The notes beneath the pieces were generated by a model that saw nothing but the letters and a program-made list of their open reading frames with translations, was not told the origin of the DNA and made no database searches. Below, one piece after another: positions 16,438 to 25,335 of a stretch of 64,000 nucleotides of DNA. The DNA is from Jeotgalicoccus coquinae (lineage in GTDB: Bacteria; Bacillota; Bacilli; Staphylococcales; Salinicoccaceae), in the NCBI RefSeq assembly GCF_014207425.1, contig NZ_JACHFF010000002.1:124001-188000 (forward strand), in the 5' to 3' direction. Every line of letters starts with the position of its first letter. Positions within the stretch are counted from its first letter, which is position 1. The translations under genes and the position numbers were made by a program.

Positions 16438-16520
16438 TGTGAATTCTCCTTTCAACGTCTTAGTCTTATAATATCCTGTTGCCGTTACAGACAAACATAT
16501 TTATATAAAGGGATAAACCA

Positions 16521-16549
16521 TTTATCATTTATAAAGTTATGGATATAAT
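16521..16549 (+). promoter_or_regulatory. Putative fbp promoter
   Basis: TTTATC (16521-16526) and TATAAT (16544-16549) are separated by 17 bases, about 40 bases before the fbp start codon. Confidence 0.5.
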
Positions 16550-16587
16550 GGAAGTATTATAAGATTTAACAATAGGAGTGTTAACCA

Positions 16588-18549
16588 GTGACTGTACCAG
16601 ATAACAGTAATGCAGAATATAAATCACGTTATTTTCAGCTCCTCGCTGAAAAGTTTGATTCAGAAGAAAAAGTTGCGACTGAAATTATAAACCTGGAGTC
16701 TATTTTAGAGCTGCCTAAAGGCACTGAGCATTTTGTCAGTGACCTGCACGGTGAGTTCCAGTCGTTCCAGCACGTGCTCCGGAACGGATCCGGTAATGTT
16801 AAAGTTAAAATTGATGATTTGCTGAAAGACTGTTTGACGGAAGATGAGCTCAGCGAACTTGCAGCACTTGTTTATTATCCGGAGGAAAAATTGAAGCTTA
16901 TTAAAAACCAGTTCACAGATAAAGAGGAACTGGCTGACTGGTATAAAGCCAAGATTGAACAGCTGATCGAACTTGTTGCTCATTCTTCTTCAAAGTACAC
17001 ACGTTCCAAATTGCGTAAAGCACTGCCTCAGCAGTTTGCATACATAATTGAAGAACTCCTGTATAAAAAAGATGAACACGATAACAAGAAACGTTATTAC
17101 GATCGTATTTTAAATGAAATTATCGGACTGGGTCAGGCTGATAAATTAATCACCGGTCTTGCTTTCACCATTCAGCGACTGGTCGTCGATCACCTGCACG
17201 TTGTCGGTGATATTTACGACCGCGGACCCGAACCCGATAAAATTATGGATACGCTGATTGATTATCATTCTGTCGACATTCAATGGGGAAATCACGATGT
17301 ACTGTGGCTCGGTGCTTTTGCCGGTTCCAAAGTATGTCTTGCAAACATTATCCGCATCTGTGCACGCTACAATAACCTGGACATTATTGAAGATGCATAC
17401 GGCATTAATCTCCGTCCTTTGTTTACGCTCGCAGATAAATACTACGATGATAATCCTGCATTCCATCCGAAGAAAACATCAGACAAAATATTATCAGAGC
17501 ACGAACAGCTTCAGATGACTAAAGTTCAGCAGGCGATATCGATGATTCAGTTTAAACTGGAAGCACCGATTATTAAAAGACGTCCCAGCTTCGAAATGGA
17601 TGATCGCTTAGTACTTGAGAATATTAATTACGACACGATGGAGTACACTGTGGACGGCAAAGTTTATCCACTTGAAAACACGTGTTTCTCCACTGTAAAC
17701 CGGGAAAATCCTACAGCTCTTACCGAAGAAGAGCAGAACGTTATGAATACATTGCTGATTTCAGTGCAGCAGTCTGAAAAACTTAAACGCCATATGAACT
17801 TCATGATGAAAGAAGGCAGCCTGTACTTGCGTTATAACGGCAACCTGCTGATTCACGGCTGTATTCCCGTGACGGAAAACTGTGAAATGGAAGGCCTGGA
17901 AATCGATGGTCAATTCTATTACGGCAGAGCACTTCTCGATCAGTTTGAGAAGTATTTACGCCGCGCATTCGTTAACCTGGATGATACAGAAGATCTTGCT
18001 ACCGATTTAATCTGGTACTTATGGACAGGCAAGAAATCCTCACTATTCGGCAAACGTGCCATGACGACGTTTGAACGTTACTTTATCAGCGACAAGACAA
18101 CACATAAAGAAGAAAAAAACCCATACTACTATTTACGTGAACAGCCTGAAATGGCAGAAGCATTCTTAAAAGAATTCGATCTGGATCCGGTGGATGGGCA
18201 TATTATAAACGGTCACACACCTGTAAAAGAAAGAGAAGGAGAAAATCCTATTAAAGCAGGAGGTAAACTGATTGTTATCGACGGAGGGTTTTCAAAAGCT
18301 TATCAGTCTACAACAGGTATAGCCGGATATACGCTGCTGTTCAACTCATACGGCATGCAGCTGGTTGCCCATCAGGAATTCAACTCCAAAGACAAAGTGC
18401 TGGAAAATGAATCCGATGTGCTCGCAGTCAGAAGAATAGTCGATGAAGAACTTGAGCGTAAGAAAGTAAGGGATACAGAAATCGGTAAACGTCTGAGATA
18501 TGAAATCGATATGCTGAAAGATTTAATGAAACACCGTTATATTAATTAA
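16588..18549 (+). CDS. fbp: Class III fructose-1,6-bisphosphatase
   Basis: A 653-residue enzyme of the Firmicute-specific FBPase class III, hydrolysing fructose 1,6-bisphosphate in gluconeogenesis. The metallophosphatase motifs are visible: [16 protein letters not shown] (about 48-63), [17 protein letters not shown] (about 205-221), [11 protein letters not shown] (about 232-242) and the C-terminal [15 protein letters not shown]. Full length for the family (about 650). A TAACAATAGGAGTG ribosome binding site precedes ATG 16588. It is monocistronic with its own promoter and terminator. Confidence 0.96.
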   Translation: MTVPDNSNAEYKSRYFQLLAEKFDSEEKVATEIINLESILELPKGTEHFVSDLHGEFQSFQHVLRNGSGNVKVKIDDLLKDCLTEDELSELAALVYYPEEKLKLIKNQFTDKEELADWYKAKIEQLIELVAHSSSKYTRSKLRKALPQQFAYIIEELLYKKDEHDNKKRYYDRILNEIIGLGQADKLITGLAFTIQRLVVDHLHVVGDIYDRGPEPDKIMDTLIDYHSVDIQWGNHDVLWLGAFAGSKVCLANIIRICARYNNLDIIEDAYGINLRPLFTLADKYYDDNPAFHPKKTSDKILSEHEQLQMTKVQQAISMIQFKLEAPIIKRRPSFEMDDRLVLENINYDTMEYTVDGKVYPLENTCFSTVNRENPTALTEEEQNVMNTLLISVQQSEKLKRHMNFMMKEGSLYLRYNGNLLIHGCIPVTENCEMEGLEIDGQFYYGRALLDQFEKYLRRAFVNLDDTEDLATDLIWYLWTGKKSSLFGKRAMTTFERYFISDKTTHKEEKNPYYYLREQPEMAEAFLKEFDLDPVDGHIINGHTPVKEREGENPIKAGGKLIVIDGGFSKAYQSTTGIAGYTLLFNSYGMQLVAHQEFNSKDKVLENESDVLAVRRIVDEELERKKVRDTEIGKRLRYEIDMLKDLMKHRYIN

Positions 18550-18560
18550 CTTCAAACATT

Positions 18561-18592
18561 AAAAAACGCTCATAGCAATATGAGCGTTTTTT
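18561..18592. terminator. Terminator after fbp
   Basis: AAAAAACGCTCATA pairs with TATGAGCGTTTTTT. It lies between convergent genes and can act on both strands. It shares the nonamer CGCTCATAG with the 41-bp tandem repeats at 7352-7556. Confidence 0.85.
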
Positions 18593-18603
18593 GTCGTTAT
18601 ATA

Positions 18604-19332
18604 TTATTGTGCTGTAAATCCGCCGTCTACAGTTAATGTGTTTGCTGTCATGAATGATGAATCATCTGATGCTAAGAATAATGCTGCTTTAGCCATTTCT
18701 TCTGATGTTCCAAGACGTCCAATCGGAGTGCTTTCAGCCAATGCCTCTTTCACTTCTGCCGGAATAATCGGCGTGTCGATGAAGCCCGGACACAATGCGT
18801 TTACCCTGATGTTTTCTTTTGCATACTCAACACCTAATGAGCGTGTTAAGTTAATTACGCCGCCTTTTGCTGCGTTATAAGCAGCGCTCCCCGCTGCACC
18901 GATCCAGCCGTACATTGACGCTGTATTGATAATATTACCGCTGCCCTGTTCGCGGAAATAATCGATTGCCAGCTTAGAGAATAAGAATACTGCATCCAAA
19001 TCTACATTTACCGTTTGACGATATTCAGCATAAGATACTTCGTGTGTCGGCTTCGTTGCACCGATACCTGCATTATTAAACAGAATATCGACACGTCCGA
19101 ATTTTTCTATTGTTTTATCAAATACTCTTTTAGCATCTTCTTCACTCGTTACATCTGCCTGTACGAAAATTGTTTCTCCGCCAAATTCTTCCGCAACTTT
19201 ATTTCCTTTACTTTCATCCAAATCTACGAGAACTAATTTCGCACCTTCCTTATTAAATAACTCTGCTGATGCTTTACCGATTCCTGAAATTCCACCTGTG
19301 ATAACGACGACTTTATCTTGTAATTTTGCCAT
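18604..19332 (-). CDS. Short-chain dehydrogenase/reductase (glucose dehydrogenase-like SDR)
   Basis: A 242-residue classical SDR. The nucleotide-binding TGGISGIGKASAELF (about 12-26), the NNAG motif (DILFNNAGIGA) and the catalytic Ser-Tyr-Lys (NTASMYGWIGAAGSAAYNAAKGG, about 138-160) are all present; Asp at the end of strand 2 (LVLVDLDES) suggests NAD preference. The substrate is unknown (polyol or alcohol likely). A near-consensus Rex box lies about 90 bases upstream (19421-19438), which would couple it to the NADH/NAD ratio. Confidence 0.85.
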   Translation of the reverse strand: MAKLQDKVVVITGGISGIGKASAELFNKEGAKLVLVDLDESKGNKVAEEFGGETIFVQADVTSEEDAKRVFDKTIEKFGRVDILFNNAGIGATKPTHEVSYAEYRQTVNVDLDAVFLFSKLAIDYFREQGSGNIINTASMYGWIGAAGSAAYNAAKGGVINLTRSLGVEYAKENIRVNALCPGFIDTPIIPAEVKEALAESTPIGRLGTSEEMAKAALFLASDDSSFMTANTLTVDGGFTAQ

Positions 19333-19420
19333 TTATATTACCTCCAAAGTTAATTTCTTTCTTAATTACATTGTATCATTTAAATTTTCTGATAATACAG
19401 TAATAATCGCTGAAATCAAG

Positions 19421-19438
19421 TTGTGAAATTGTTCACAT
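19421..19438. promoter_or_regulatory. Rex-like operator
   Basis: TTGTGAAATTGTTCACAT matches the Rex consensus TTGTGAA-N4-TTCACAA at all but the last position. It lies in the divergent region between the SDR (minus) and the membrane protein operon (plus). Confidence 0.6.
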
Positions 19439-19451
19439 TAGACAAATATAT

Positions 19452-19476
19452 CTTTAAAATTTGTAAAAAAGGGTAA
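19452..19476 (+). promoter_or_regulatory. Sigma-B-like promoter for the tandem membrane protein genes
   Basis: CTTTAA, 13 bases, GGGTAA resembles the general-stress sigma-B consensus GTTTAA-N12-15-GGGTAT (one mismatch in each hexamer). It lies about 50 bases before the first gene. Confidence 0.45.
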
Positions 19477-19526
19477 TACTTCAGAGACATATCATTTACA
19501 TAATCCATCGCAGAAAGGAGAATTTC

Positions 19527-20627
19527 ATGACTTCAGTTACAGTAGGTCTTATTCCTGCACCGGGAATACCGAAAACGCTAGTTGAAAAAATTATTGAAGA
19601 CCTGCCCGAAATCGCAAGAAAATATGTCGACGACAACTGTACATTCAAATTTGAAATTGAAGTCAGTCCTTTGACGAGTTCTTCAGAATACATTAACGAT
19701 ACTCTTCACCGAATGGATAAGATTAAAGAAAAAAATGAGTGGGATTATGTTATCGGTATTATCGACCTGCCAAGTTTGTCTGAGAACAAAGTGGTCGTAT
19801 CAGAGTTTGATTCACAAAAATCCGTGTCGCTGCTCTCACTTCCTGCTCTCGGTTTCTTTATTTTAAAAAGGAAATTAAAACGAATGGTTATACATCATCT
19901 CGAATATATGCACGAATATGACCAGAACAGCTCGTCATTTAAAAGCAGTGAACTCTCAACTCCAACGGTTATGAATATTTCCCGGGAAACCCCCATCGAA
20001 GATAATGAAAGCACCAACCGTTACATTATTAAATCATATGTTATAGGCTGGTTTAAAATTATGTTAGGCATGACATATATTAACGAACCGTGGTCAATCA
20101 TCACTAATTTTAAAACGCTCGTATCACTGGCTTTTGCCTCTGGCACATATATCGCTATATTCTCAACTCCCTGGGACCTCAGTATGGATTATCAGCCGTG
20201 GCGTCTGGTTGCTTTAATGCTGTTTTCTATTACAGGTATGGTGTTTTGGCTGATATACGCACATAAATTATGGGAGAAATCATCGACAAGAACAGCAGCT
20301 CATTACCGCCGGATCTATAATCTGACAACATTTATGACACTTTTATTCGTTACATTAGCCAACTACATTATTCTTTATATTTTACTTACAATATCCATTA
20401 CCATGTTTGTACCGCCGGAGATTTTTAATGACTGGACACAGGCAGATACAGATTTTACCGTAATGAACTATATCAACCTGATCTGGTTTACAACTTCTCT
20501 CGGCATGTTCGCAGGGGCACTCGGCTCTACCGCAGAGAGTGAAGATAAAGTCCGCAGTGTGACTTATTCATATCGTCAGAGTTACCGTTACAATAAACTT
20601 CAGGATGAAGATGAGGATTCCAGCTGA
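19527..20627 (+). CDS. Uncharacterised membrane protein, first of two tandem paralogs
   Basis: A 366-residue protein I cannot assign to a characterised family. Residues 1-170 form a soluble alpha/beta-like domain starting VGLIPAPGIPKTLVEKIIEDLP and containing EVSPLTSSSEY and DYVIGIIDLPSL; residues about 195-340 hold four transmembrane helices, with AHKLWEKSS in a cytoplasmic loop; the tail has SVTYSYRQSYRYNKLQ. The next gene repeats this plan. Similar two-domain proteins exist in Firmicutes and Actinobacteria under generic or unsupported names. It begins after GAAAGGAG and is preceded by a sigma-B-like promoter, so a stress role is plausible but unproven. Confidence 0.7.
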   Translation: MTSVTVGLIPAPGIPKTLVEKIIEDLPEIARKYVDDNCTFKFEIEVSPLTSSSEYINDTLHRMDKIKEKNEWDYVIGIIDLPSLSENKVVVSEFDSQKSVSLLSLPALGFFILKRKLKRMVIHHLEYMHEYDQNSSSFKSSELSTPTVMNISRETPIEDNESTNRYIIKSYVIGWFKIMLGMTYINEPWSIITNFKTLVSLAFASGTYIAIFSTPWDLSMDYQPWRLVALMLFSITGMVFWLIYAHKLWEKSSTRTAAHYRRIYNLTTFMTLLFVTLANYIILYILLTISITMFVPPEIFNDWTQADTDFTVMNYINLIWFTTSLGMFAGALGSTAESEDKVRSVTYSYRQSYRYNKLQDEDEDSS

Positions 20628-20648
20628 GCATAAGAGAGGAGGGAAATT

Positions 20649-21752
20649 ATGATTCGTTTAGGGATAATCGTAGCACCGGGACCGGCTAAAAATATCATCA
20701 ATAAAATAAAAGATGATCTGGCTGAAGATTTAAGAGACAAAATATCAAGCAGTGATGACTGGGAAATTGATACTGTCGTCGACCCTTTGACCGGCGAAAC
20801 AGAGTTCAACAGTAAAATTTATTCAAAAACAGATGAATATCTGCGTGAAAATGACTGGGATTTTTTAATCAGCATTACTGATTTACCGTTATTTTATAAA
20901 GATAAAGCTGTGATTATAGACATCGATAATTCTGATGACGTCGCGATGATATCTATTCCGGCATTTGGATGGCGCCCCCTGAAGAAAAGAATAAAAACTG
21001 CAATTATTAATACATTAAGAATTATTAACAAAAGCAATAATAATGACACTGATATTGAAGAGGAATACCGTGAATTAAAAAGTATGTTCACATTATCAAA
21101 ACTGGAACTCTCAGAAGACTTTTTCGAAGATTCAAAAACAGAACATCTTCTATTTCATATGAAATCTAAAATTGGCGGCACTTTCAGATTGGTCAGCGGA
21201 ATGACTTTTGCAAATAATCCCTACAATATGATGCAGAGTTTAAGCGGTGTTACATCGATTGCATTTGCCACCGGTGCATTCGGTATCATTTTTTCGACCA
21301 TGTGGAATCTGAGTTATCTGTTTCCCACTTGGCGTTTAGTTGCAATTTCAGTCTTATCGATCTTTGGCATGCTGTTCTGGATTATCATTTCTCATGATTT
21401 ATGGGAACAATTTACAGAAGGTGAAAGTAAAAAACTTATCTCTCTTTATAACAGCACCACATTGCTGACGCTGTTTATATCTCTGTTATTTTACTATTTA
21501 TTACTGTACCTTCTATTCTTAGCTGCCGGGGTAATATTACTGCCTCCTGATTTTATTGCAAAATCTATTCAGGCTGAGCATATCGGTGTAAGATTTTATC
21601 TGGAGCTTGCCTGGTTTGCAGCCTCTCTAACGACAGTTGCTGGAGCGATTGGTGCCGGCTTCCAGGATAAGCAGGTTATTCAGGAAAGTACTTACGGTTA
21701 CCGTCAGCGACTGAGGTATCAGGAAAATGAAGAAGAAAATGAAGAGTCATAG
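20649..21752 (+). CDS. Uncharacterised membrane protein, second of two tandem paralogs
   Basis: A 367-residue paralog of the upstream gene, 21 bases downstream and preceded by AAGAGAGGAGGG. Shared features are the opening LGIIVAPGPAKNIINKIKDDL, VVDPLTGETEF, WDFLISITDLPLF, the GMTFANNPYNMMQSL juxtamembrane segment, four helices, and the terminal STYGYRQRLRYQE. Divergence is substantial outside these motifs, so the duplication is old and both copies are probably maintained. The repeated DLP motif and buried acidic residues in the soluble domain might form a ligand site. Function unknown. Confidence 0.7.
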   Translation: MIRLGIIVAPGPAKNIINKIKDDLAEDLRDKISSSDDWEIDTVVDPLTGETEFNSKIYSKTDEYLRENDWDFLISITDLPLFYKDKAVIIDIDNSDDVAMISIPAFGWRPLKKRIKTAIINTLRIINKSNNNDTDIEEEYRELKSMFTLSKLELSEDFFEDSKTEHLLFHMKSKIGGTFRLVSGMTFANNPYNMMQSLSGVTSIAFATGAFGIIFSTMWNLSYLFPTWRLVAISVLSIFGMLFWIIISHDLWEQFTEGESKKLISLYNSTTLLTLFISLLFYYLLLYLLFLAAGVILLPPDFIAKSIQAEHIGVRFYLELAWFAASLTTVAGAIGAGFQDKQVIQESTYGYRQRLRYQENEEENEES

Positions 21753-21820
21753 TTTTGTTTTAATAATTTAAAGAGTGGTAAACAATACAATGATGTTAAT
21801 TTCAGAAAAGGATGAGTGTA

Positions 21821-22663
21821 ATGTCAAATAATATTCCTGTTCATCAAATGCACGATGGATACAAAATACCAGCTGTCGGCTTCGGCACATCCAGTGTCAT
21901 AGGAAAAAACGGCGCAGAGAGCGTTGAAAATGCACTGAAAAACGGCTATCGTTTAATCGATACTGCCATTCGCTATGAAAATGAAGGCGCCGTCGGTGAA
22001 GGTATCCGACGCAGTTCGATACCGAGGGAAGAAATTTTCGTGACTTCAAAATTGCGCGGTGGACTTTATGATTACGACAGGGCACTTGCTGCAATTGAAG
22101 AATCACTGTTCCGTACAGGATTGGAGTACTTTGATTTATTCCTCTTACATTGGCCGAACCCTAAGCAGGATAAATACACAGAAGCATGGAAAGCATTAAT
22201 CCAGGCTCAGAAAAATGGCTATGTCCGCTCAATCGGAGTATCAAATTTTGAACCCGCACATATTAATCGTCTCATCGATGAAACTGGAGTAAAACCAGCT
22301 GTGAATCAAATTGAATTACATCCTTACTTTAATCAAAAAGAAGTGAGAGAGTTTAATAAGGAACACGGCATTATTACTGAAGCATGGAGTCCGTTATCCA
22401 GAGCAAGAACAGTTATCTATGATGAAACACTAAAACAATTAGCCGAAAGTAAAAATAAAGAAATTGCTCAAGTTATTCTCCGCTGGCATTATCAGCACGG
22501 CGTGCTTTCAATACCAAAAGCATCCAGCTCCAAACATCAGCTGGCAAACTTAAATATTTTTGACTTCGAACTTACAGAGACCGAAATGCAGAAAATTGAT
22601 TCTCTTACTCAGGAAGAAGGACGTATCGATAACCAGAACCCTAATGAGTATGAAGAATTTTAA
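21821..22663 (+). CDS. Aldo/keto reductase
   Basis: A 280-residue NADPH-dependent aldo/keto reductase (AKR5-like, YvgN/YtbE type). The catalytic tetrad is visible as Asp and Tyr in LIDTAIRYENEGAVG, Lys in FVTSKLRGG and His in LFLLHWPNP; VIPKASS-like IPKASSSKHQLANL binds the cofactor phosphate. ATG 21821 is preferred over 21812, which overlaps the AAAAGGATG ribosome binding site. It follows the membrane protein pair by about 70 bases and may share its transcript. Physiological substrates of this group include methylglyoxal and reactive aldehydes. Confidence 0.88.
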   Translation: MSNNIPVHQMHDGYKIPAVGFGTSSVIGKNGAESVENALKNGYRLIDTAIRYENEGAVGEGIRRSSIPREEIFVTSKLRGGLYDYDRALAAIEESLFRTGLEYFDLFLLHWPNPKQDKYTEAWKALIQAQKNGYVRSIGVSNFEPAHINRLIDETGVKPAVNQIELHPYFNQKEVREFNKEHGIITEAWSPLSRARTVIYDETLKQLAESKNKEIAQVILRWHYQHGVLSIPKASSSKHQLANLNIFDFELTETEMQKIDSLTQEEGRIDNQNPNEYEEF

Positions 22664-22695
22664 TTTACGATATTTTAATTAAATAAGTATTTAAA

Positions 22696-22741
22696 AAGCA
22701 CCTTATCCTTTTTCTCTTAAAGAGCTCAGGATAAAGTGCTT
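22696..22741. terminator. Bidirectional terminator
   Basis: AAGCACCTTATCCT and AGGATAAAGTGCTT pair with one mismatch around an A+T-rich loop between convergent genes. Confidence 0.7.
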
Positions 22742-22745
22742 ATTT

Positions 22746-24263
22746 TTATTCCAGCAAATTATTTTCTTCTAAATATTCTTCTGCAACATCATACGGGCTT
22801 TCGTCCTCTACAGAAACACGGTAGTTCATGTCCTGCATTTCTTCATCCGTAATCATACCTGCCAGTTTATTTAACGGCTCTACTATTTCCGGATGCTCAT
22901 CAAGAAATTCCTGTTTAAACATCGGTGCACCTTGATACGGCGGGAACACTGCTTCGGTATCTTCCAGTATTACCATATCGTATTCACGCAGTTCTGCATC
23001 TGTTGCGTAAGCGTCCATCAGGTTAATATCTCCTGTTTCAATTGCCTGATAGCGAAGCTGCGGTTCCATCGTTACAGCATCACTGAAATTTAAGTTATAG
23101 GTTTCCCGGATTGCAGGATAGCCGTCTTCGGTTCTGTCATTAAACTCCATTGTGAAGCCCGGTTTCACGATATCTTCAATCTTTCTGAGATCTCCGATGG
23201 TTTCCAGACCGTGTTCTTCTGCAAAGTCTCTCTTTACAGCAAGTGTATATGTGTTGTTAAATGCCATCGGCTCAAGCATCGTCATGCCAAATTGTTCATC
23301 GAGTGCCGCATTCGCCTGTTCATAGACTTTATCAGCTTCATTTGATTCAGGCGGCATATTCACAAGTTCACCCAGAACTGTTCCTGTAAATTCAAGATAA
23401 CCGTCGATATCATCCGACTCCAGAGCATTAAACAGAAAGGATGTTTTACCGAGACCGTCTTCCACTTTAACGTTATAATCCGTTTCTACTTCAATCAGGA
23501 TTTTATACATATTCGTAATAATCGACGGTTCTGCTCCAAGCTTTCCTGCAATCGTCATACTGTCTCCGCGGTTTGTTAACAGCGGTGCAACTGCCACAAG
23601 CAATATAACGATAAAGATCGTACCGACCAGTGTAATTGCTTTTTTATATGACAGATTTTGAATGACTCTTAAAACCACATCGAACAGTATCGCCAGCAGT
23701 GCTGCAGGTATTGCACCGATTAAAATCAGGTGCGTGTTGTTACGGTCAATACCGAGTAGTATTAAATCACCAAGACCGCCGGCACCGATTAATGCAGCAA
23801 GTGTTGCGGTACCGATAATCAGGACCATCGCAGTGCGTACACCGGCCATAATAACCGGCATGGCGATCGGCATTTCTACTTTTAACAGTCGTCTCATCGG
23901 TTTCATCCCGATACCCCGTGCCGCTTCAACAAGGGAGGAATCCACTTCTGCAATTCCCGTATAAGTATTTCTCAGTATCGGCAGTAACGCATATATAACG
24001 AGGGCGATTATCGCCGGCACCACACCGATACCAAAAAGCGGTATCATTAAGCCCAGCAGTGCCAGTGACGGTATCGTCTGCAGTACTGCTGCGACGTTAA
24101 TAACTATTTCAGCAGTCCGTTTCGTCTTCGTTAGAATAACGCCCAGCGGTATACCGATAACTGCTGCAATCAGCAGTGCAATAAACGATATTTGAATATG
24201 TTCGATCAACGTTGCCAGCAGCTCACCTTTACGTGAATTAAGCGTTTCTAAAAATGTCGTCAT
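22746..24263 (-). CDS. Osmoprotectant ABC importer: fused permease and substrate-binding protein (OpuF type)
   Basis: A 505-residue fusion. Residues 1-215 are a BetW/ProW-type permease with the EAA motif (LVEAARGIGMKPMRRLLKVEMPIAMPVI); residues about 228-505 are an OpuAC-like glycine-betaine/choline-binding domain with GAEPSIITNMYKILIE and the terminal MNYRVSVEDESPYDVAEEYLEEN. The fused layout matches OpuFB of Bacillus infantis-type transporters. It overlaps the ATPase gene by four bases. Compatible-solute import under osmotic stress is the expected role, and the sigma-B-like promoter upstream agrees with this. Confidence 0.88.
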   Translation of the reverse strand: MTTFLETLNSRKGELLATLIEHIQISFIALLIAAVIGIPLGVILTKTKRTAEIVINVAAVLQTIPSLALLGLMIPLFGIGVVPAIIALVIYALLPILRNTYTGIAEVDSSLVEAARGIGMKPMRRLLKVEMPIAMPVIMAGVRTAMVLIIGTATLAALIGAGGLGDLILLGIDRNNTHLILIGAIPAALLAILFDVVLRVIQNLSYKKAITLVGTIFIVILLVAVAPLLTNRGDSMTIAGKLGAEPSIITNMYKILIEVETDYNVKVEDGLGKTSFLFNALESDDIDGYLEFTGTVLGELVNMPPESNEADKVYEQANAALDEQFGMTMLEPMAFNNTYTLAVKRDFAEEHGLETIGDLRKIEDIVKPGFTMEFNDRTEDGYPAIRETYNLNFSDAVTMEPQLRYQAIETGDINLMDAYATDAELREYDMVILEDTEAVFPPYQGAPMFKQEFLDEHPEIVEPLNKLAGMITDEEMQDMNYRVSVEDESPYDVAEEYLEENNLLE

Positions 24264-25198
24264 GCACTGTCACCACGTTTCTCTGATAAGTGCCTGAAGA
24301 CATCCTGTCTGTTCAGGAGCTTATATCCCGCGTCTGTTATCACAGCTACAGTGTCATGTTCAGCAAATATTTTAAATGCTTCTTCAATCATTGCGTCTTC
24401 GTCAACCAGCGGATAATTTCCGTGTTCAGCCGATCCGCTGTTCATGCTGACGAATTCACCTACTGTAATACTTTTATCTTTATTTGAGCCGATAAATTCT
24501 TTAACGAAATCATTTTTAGGGTGTGTTAAGAATTCTTCAGGTGTACCAATCTGTTCAATCCGTCCTTCGTTAAACAGGCAGATACGGTCGCCGAGTTTCA
24601 TTGCTTCTTTAATATCGTGCGTCACAAATACTATTGTCTTCCTGATTTCTTTCTGCAGTGAAATAAGATCATCCTGCAGACTCTCTCTTGTGATTGGATC
24701 CAGTGCACTGAACGGTTCATCCATTAAGATAACGGGAGGATCCGCCGCAAGTGCACGGACTACACCGACCCGTTGCTGCTGACCGCCGGACAGTTCTCCC
24801 GGCTTGCGGTTCTTATATGTATCCGGATCAAGTCCCACCATCGTCATCAGTTCATCGATTCTGTTATCGATATCTTTTTCTTTCCACTTTTTCATCTGCG
24901 GAACCTGTGCAATATTTTCACCGATTGTCATGTGCGGAAACAATGCAATCTGCTGCAGTACATAGCCGATATCCCAGCGCATTTCATATACTTCGTAGTC
25001 ACTCACCGGCTTGTCTTTAAAATAAATATATCCTTCGGTTAATGGAATCAGTCTGTTAATCATTTTAAGCGTTGTTGTCTTGCCGCTTCCCGACGGTCCG
25101 ATTAAAACGAAGAACTCCCCTTCCTCAACATCGAAGCTCGCATCCCCGACAGCTGTTTTACTGCCGTAGCGCTTCGTCACATTTTTAAATTCAATCAT
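24260..25198 (-). CDS. Osmoprotectant ABC importer ATP-binding subunit
   Basis: A 312-residue ATPase with Walker A GPSGSGKTT (about 34-42), the signature LSGGQQQRVGV, Walker B VILMDEPFSALDP and H-loop FVTHD. The C-terminus (about 245-312) holds only a single partial CBS-like region, shorter than the double CBS of OpuCA (about 380 residues), as in OpuFA-type proteins. It is promoter-proximal in a two-gene operon with the fused permease/binding protein. Confidence 0.88.
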   Translation of the reverse strand: MIEFKNVTKRYGSKTAVGDASFDVEEGEFFVLIGPSGSGKTTTLKMINRLIPLTEGYIYFKDKPVSDYEVYEMRWDIGYVLQQIALFPHMTIGENIAQVPQMKKWKEKDIDNRIDELMTMVGLDPDTYKNRKPGELSGGQQQRVGVVRALAADPPVILMDEPFSALDPITRESLQDDLISLQKEIRKTIVFVTHDIKEAMKLGDRICLFNEGRIEQIGTPEEFLTHPKNDFVKEFIGSNKDKSITVGEFVSMNSGSAEHGNYPLVDEDAMIEEAFKIFAEHDTVAVITDAGYKLLNRQDVFRHLSEKRGDSA

Positions 25199-25263
25199 AT
25201 ATTATCCGCTCCTCATTATTTTAAGTAAATCATTATATGTATTAAAATAGGGAATAATGATAT

Positions 25264-25289
25264 ATACCCTATTCAGATGAAATTTAAAT
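25264..25289 (-). promoter_or_regulatory. Sigma-B-like promoter of the osmoprotectant importer
   Basis: On the minus strand ATTTAA, 14 bases, GGGTAT differs from the sigma-B consensus GTTTAA-N12-15-GGGTAT at one base. It ends 65 bases before the ATPase start codon. The triplet of AATAGGG/CCCTATT motifs in this region is partly explained by it. Confidence 0.55.
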
Positions 25290-25335
25290 AGGGAACAGCG
25301 TATATTACAATATATTTTTTGAGAGGAGATTATTC

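Noticed and set aside
16053-16471. Long open frames antisense to the acidic PepSY lipoprotein
   Set aside because: They arise from the low-complexity Asp/Glu/Ser codons of the linker read on the other strand and have no ribosome binding site or recognisable product.
25246-25273. AATAGGG-N14-CCCTATT as a repressor operator
   Set aside because: The arms are better explained by the sigma-B-like -10 element on the minus strand; an operator role is not excluded but has no independent support.
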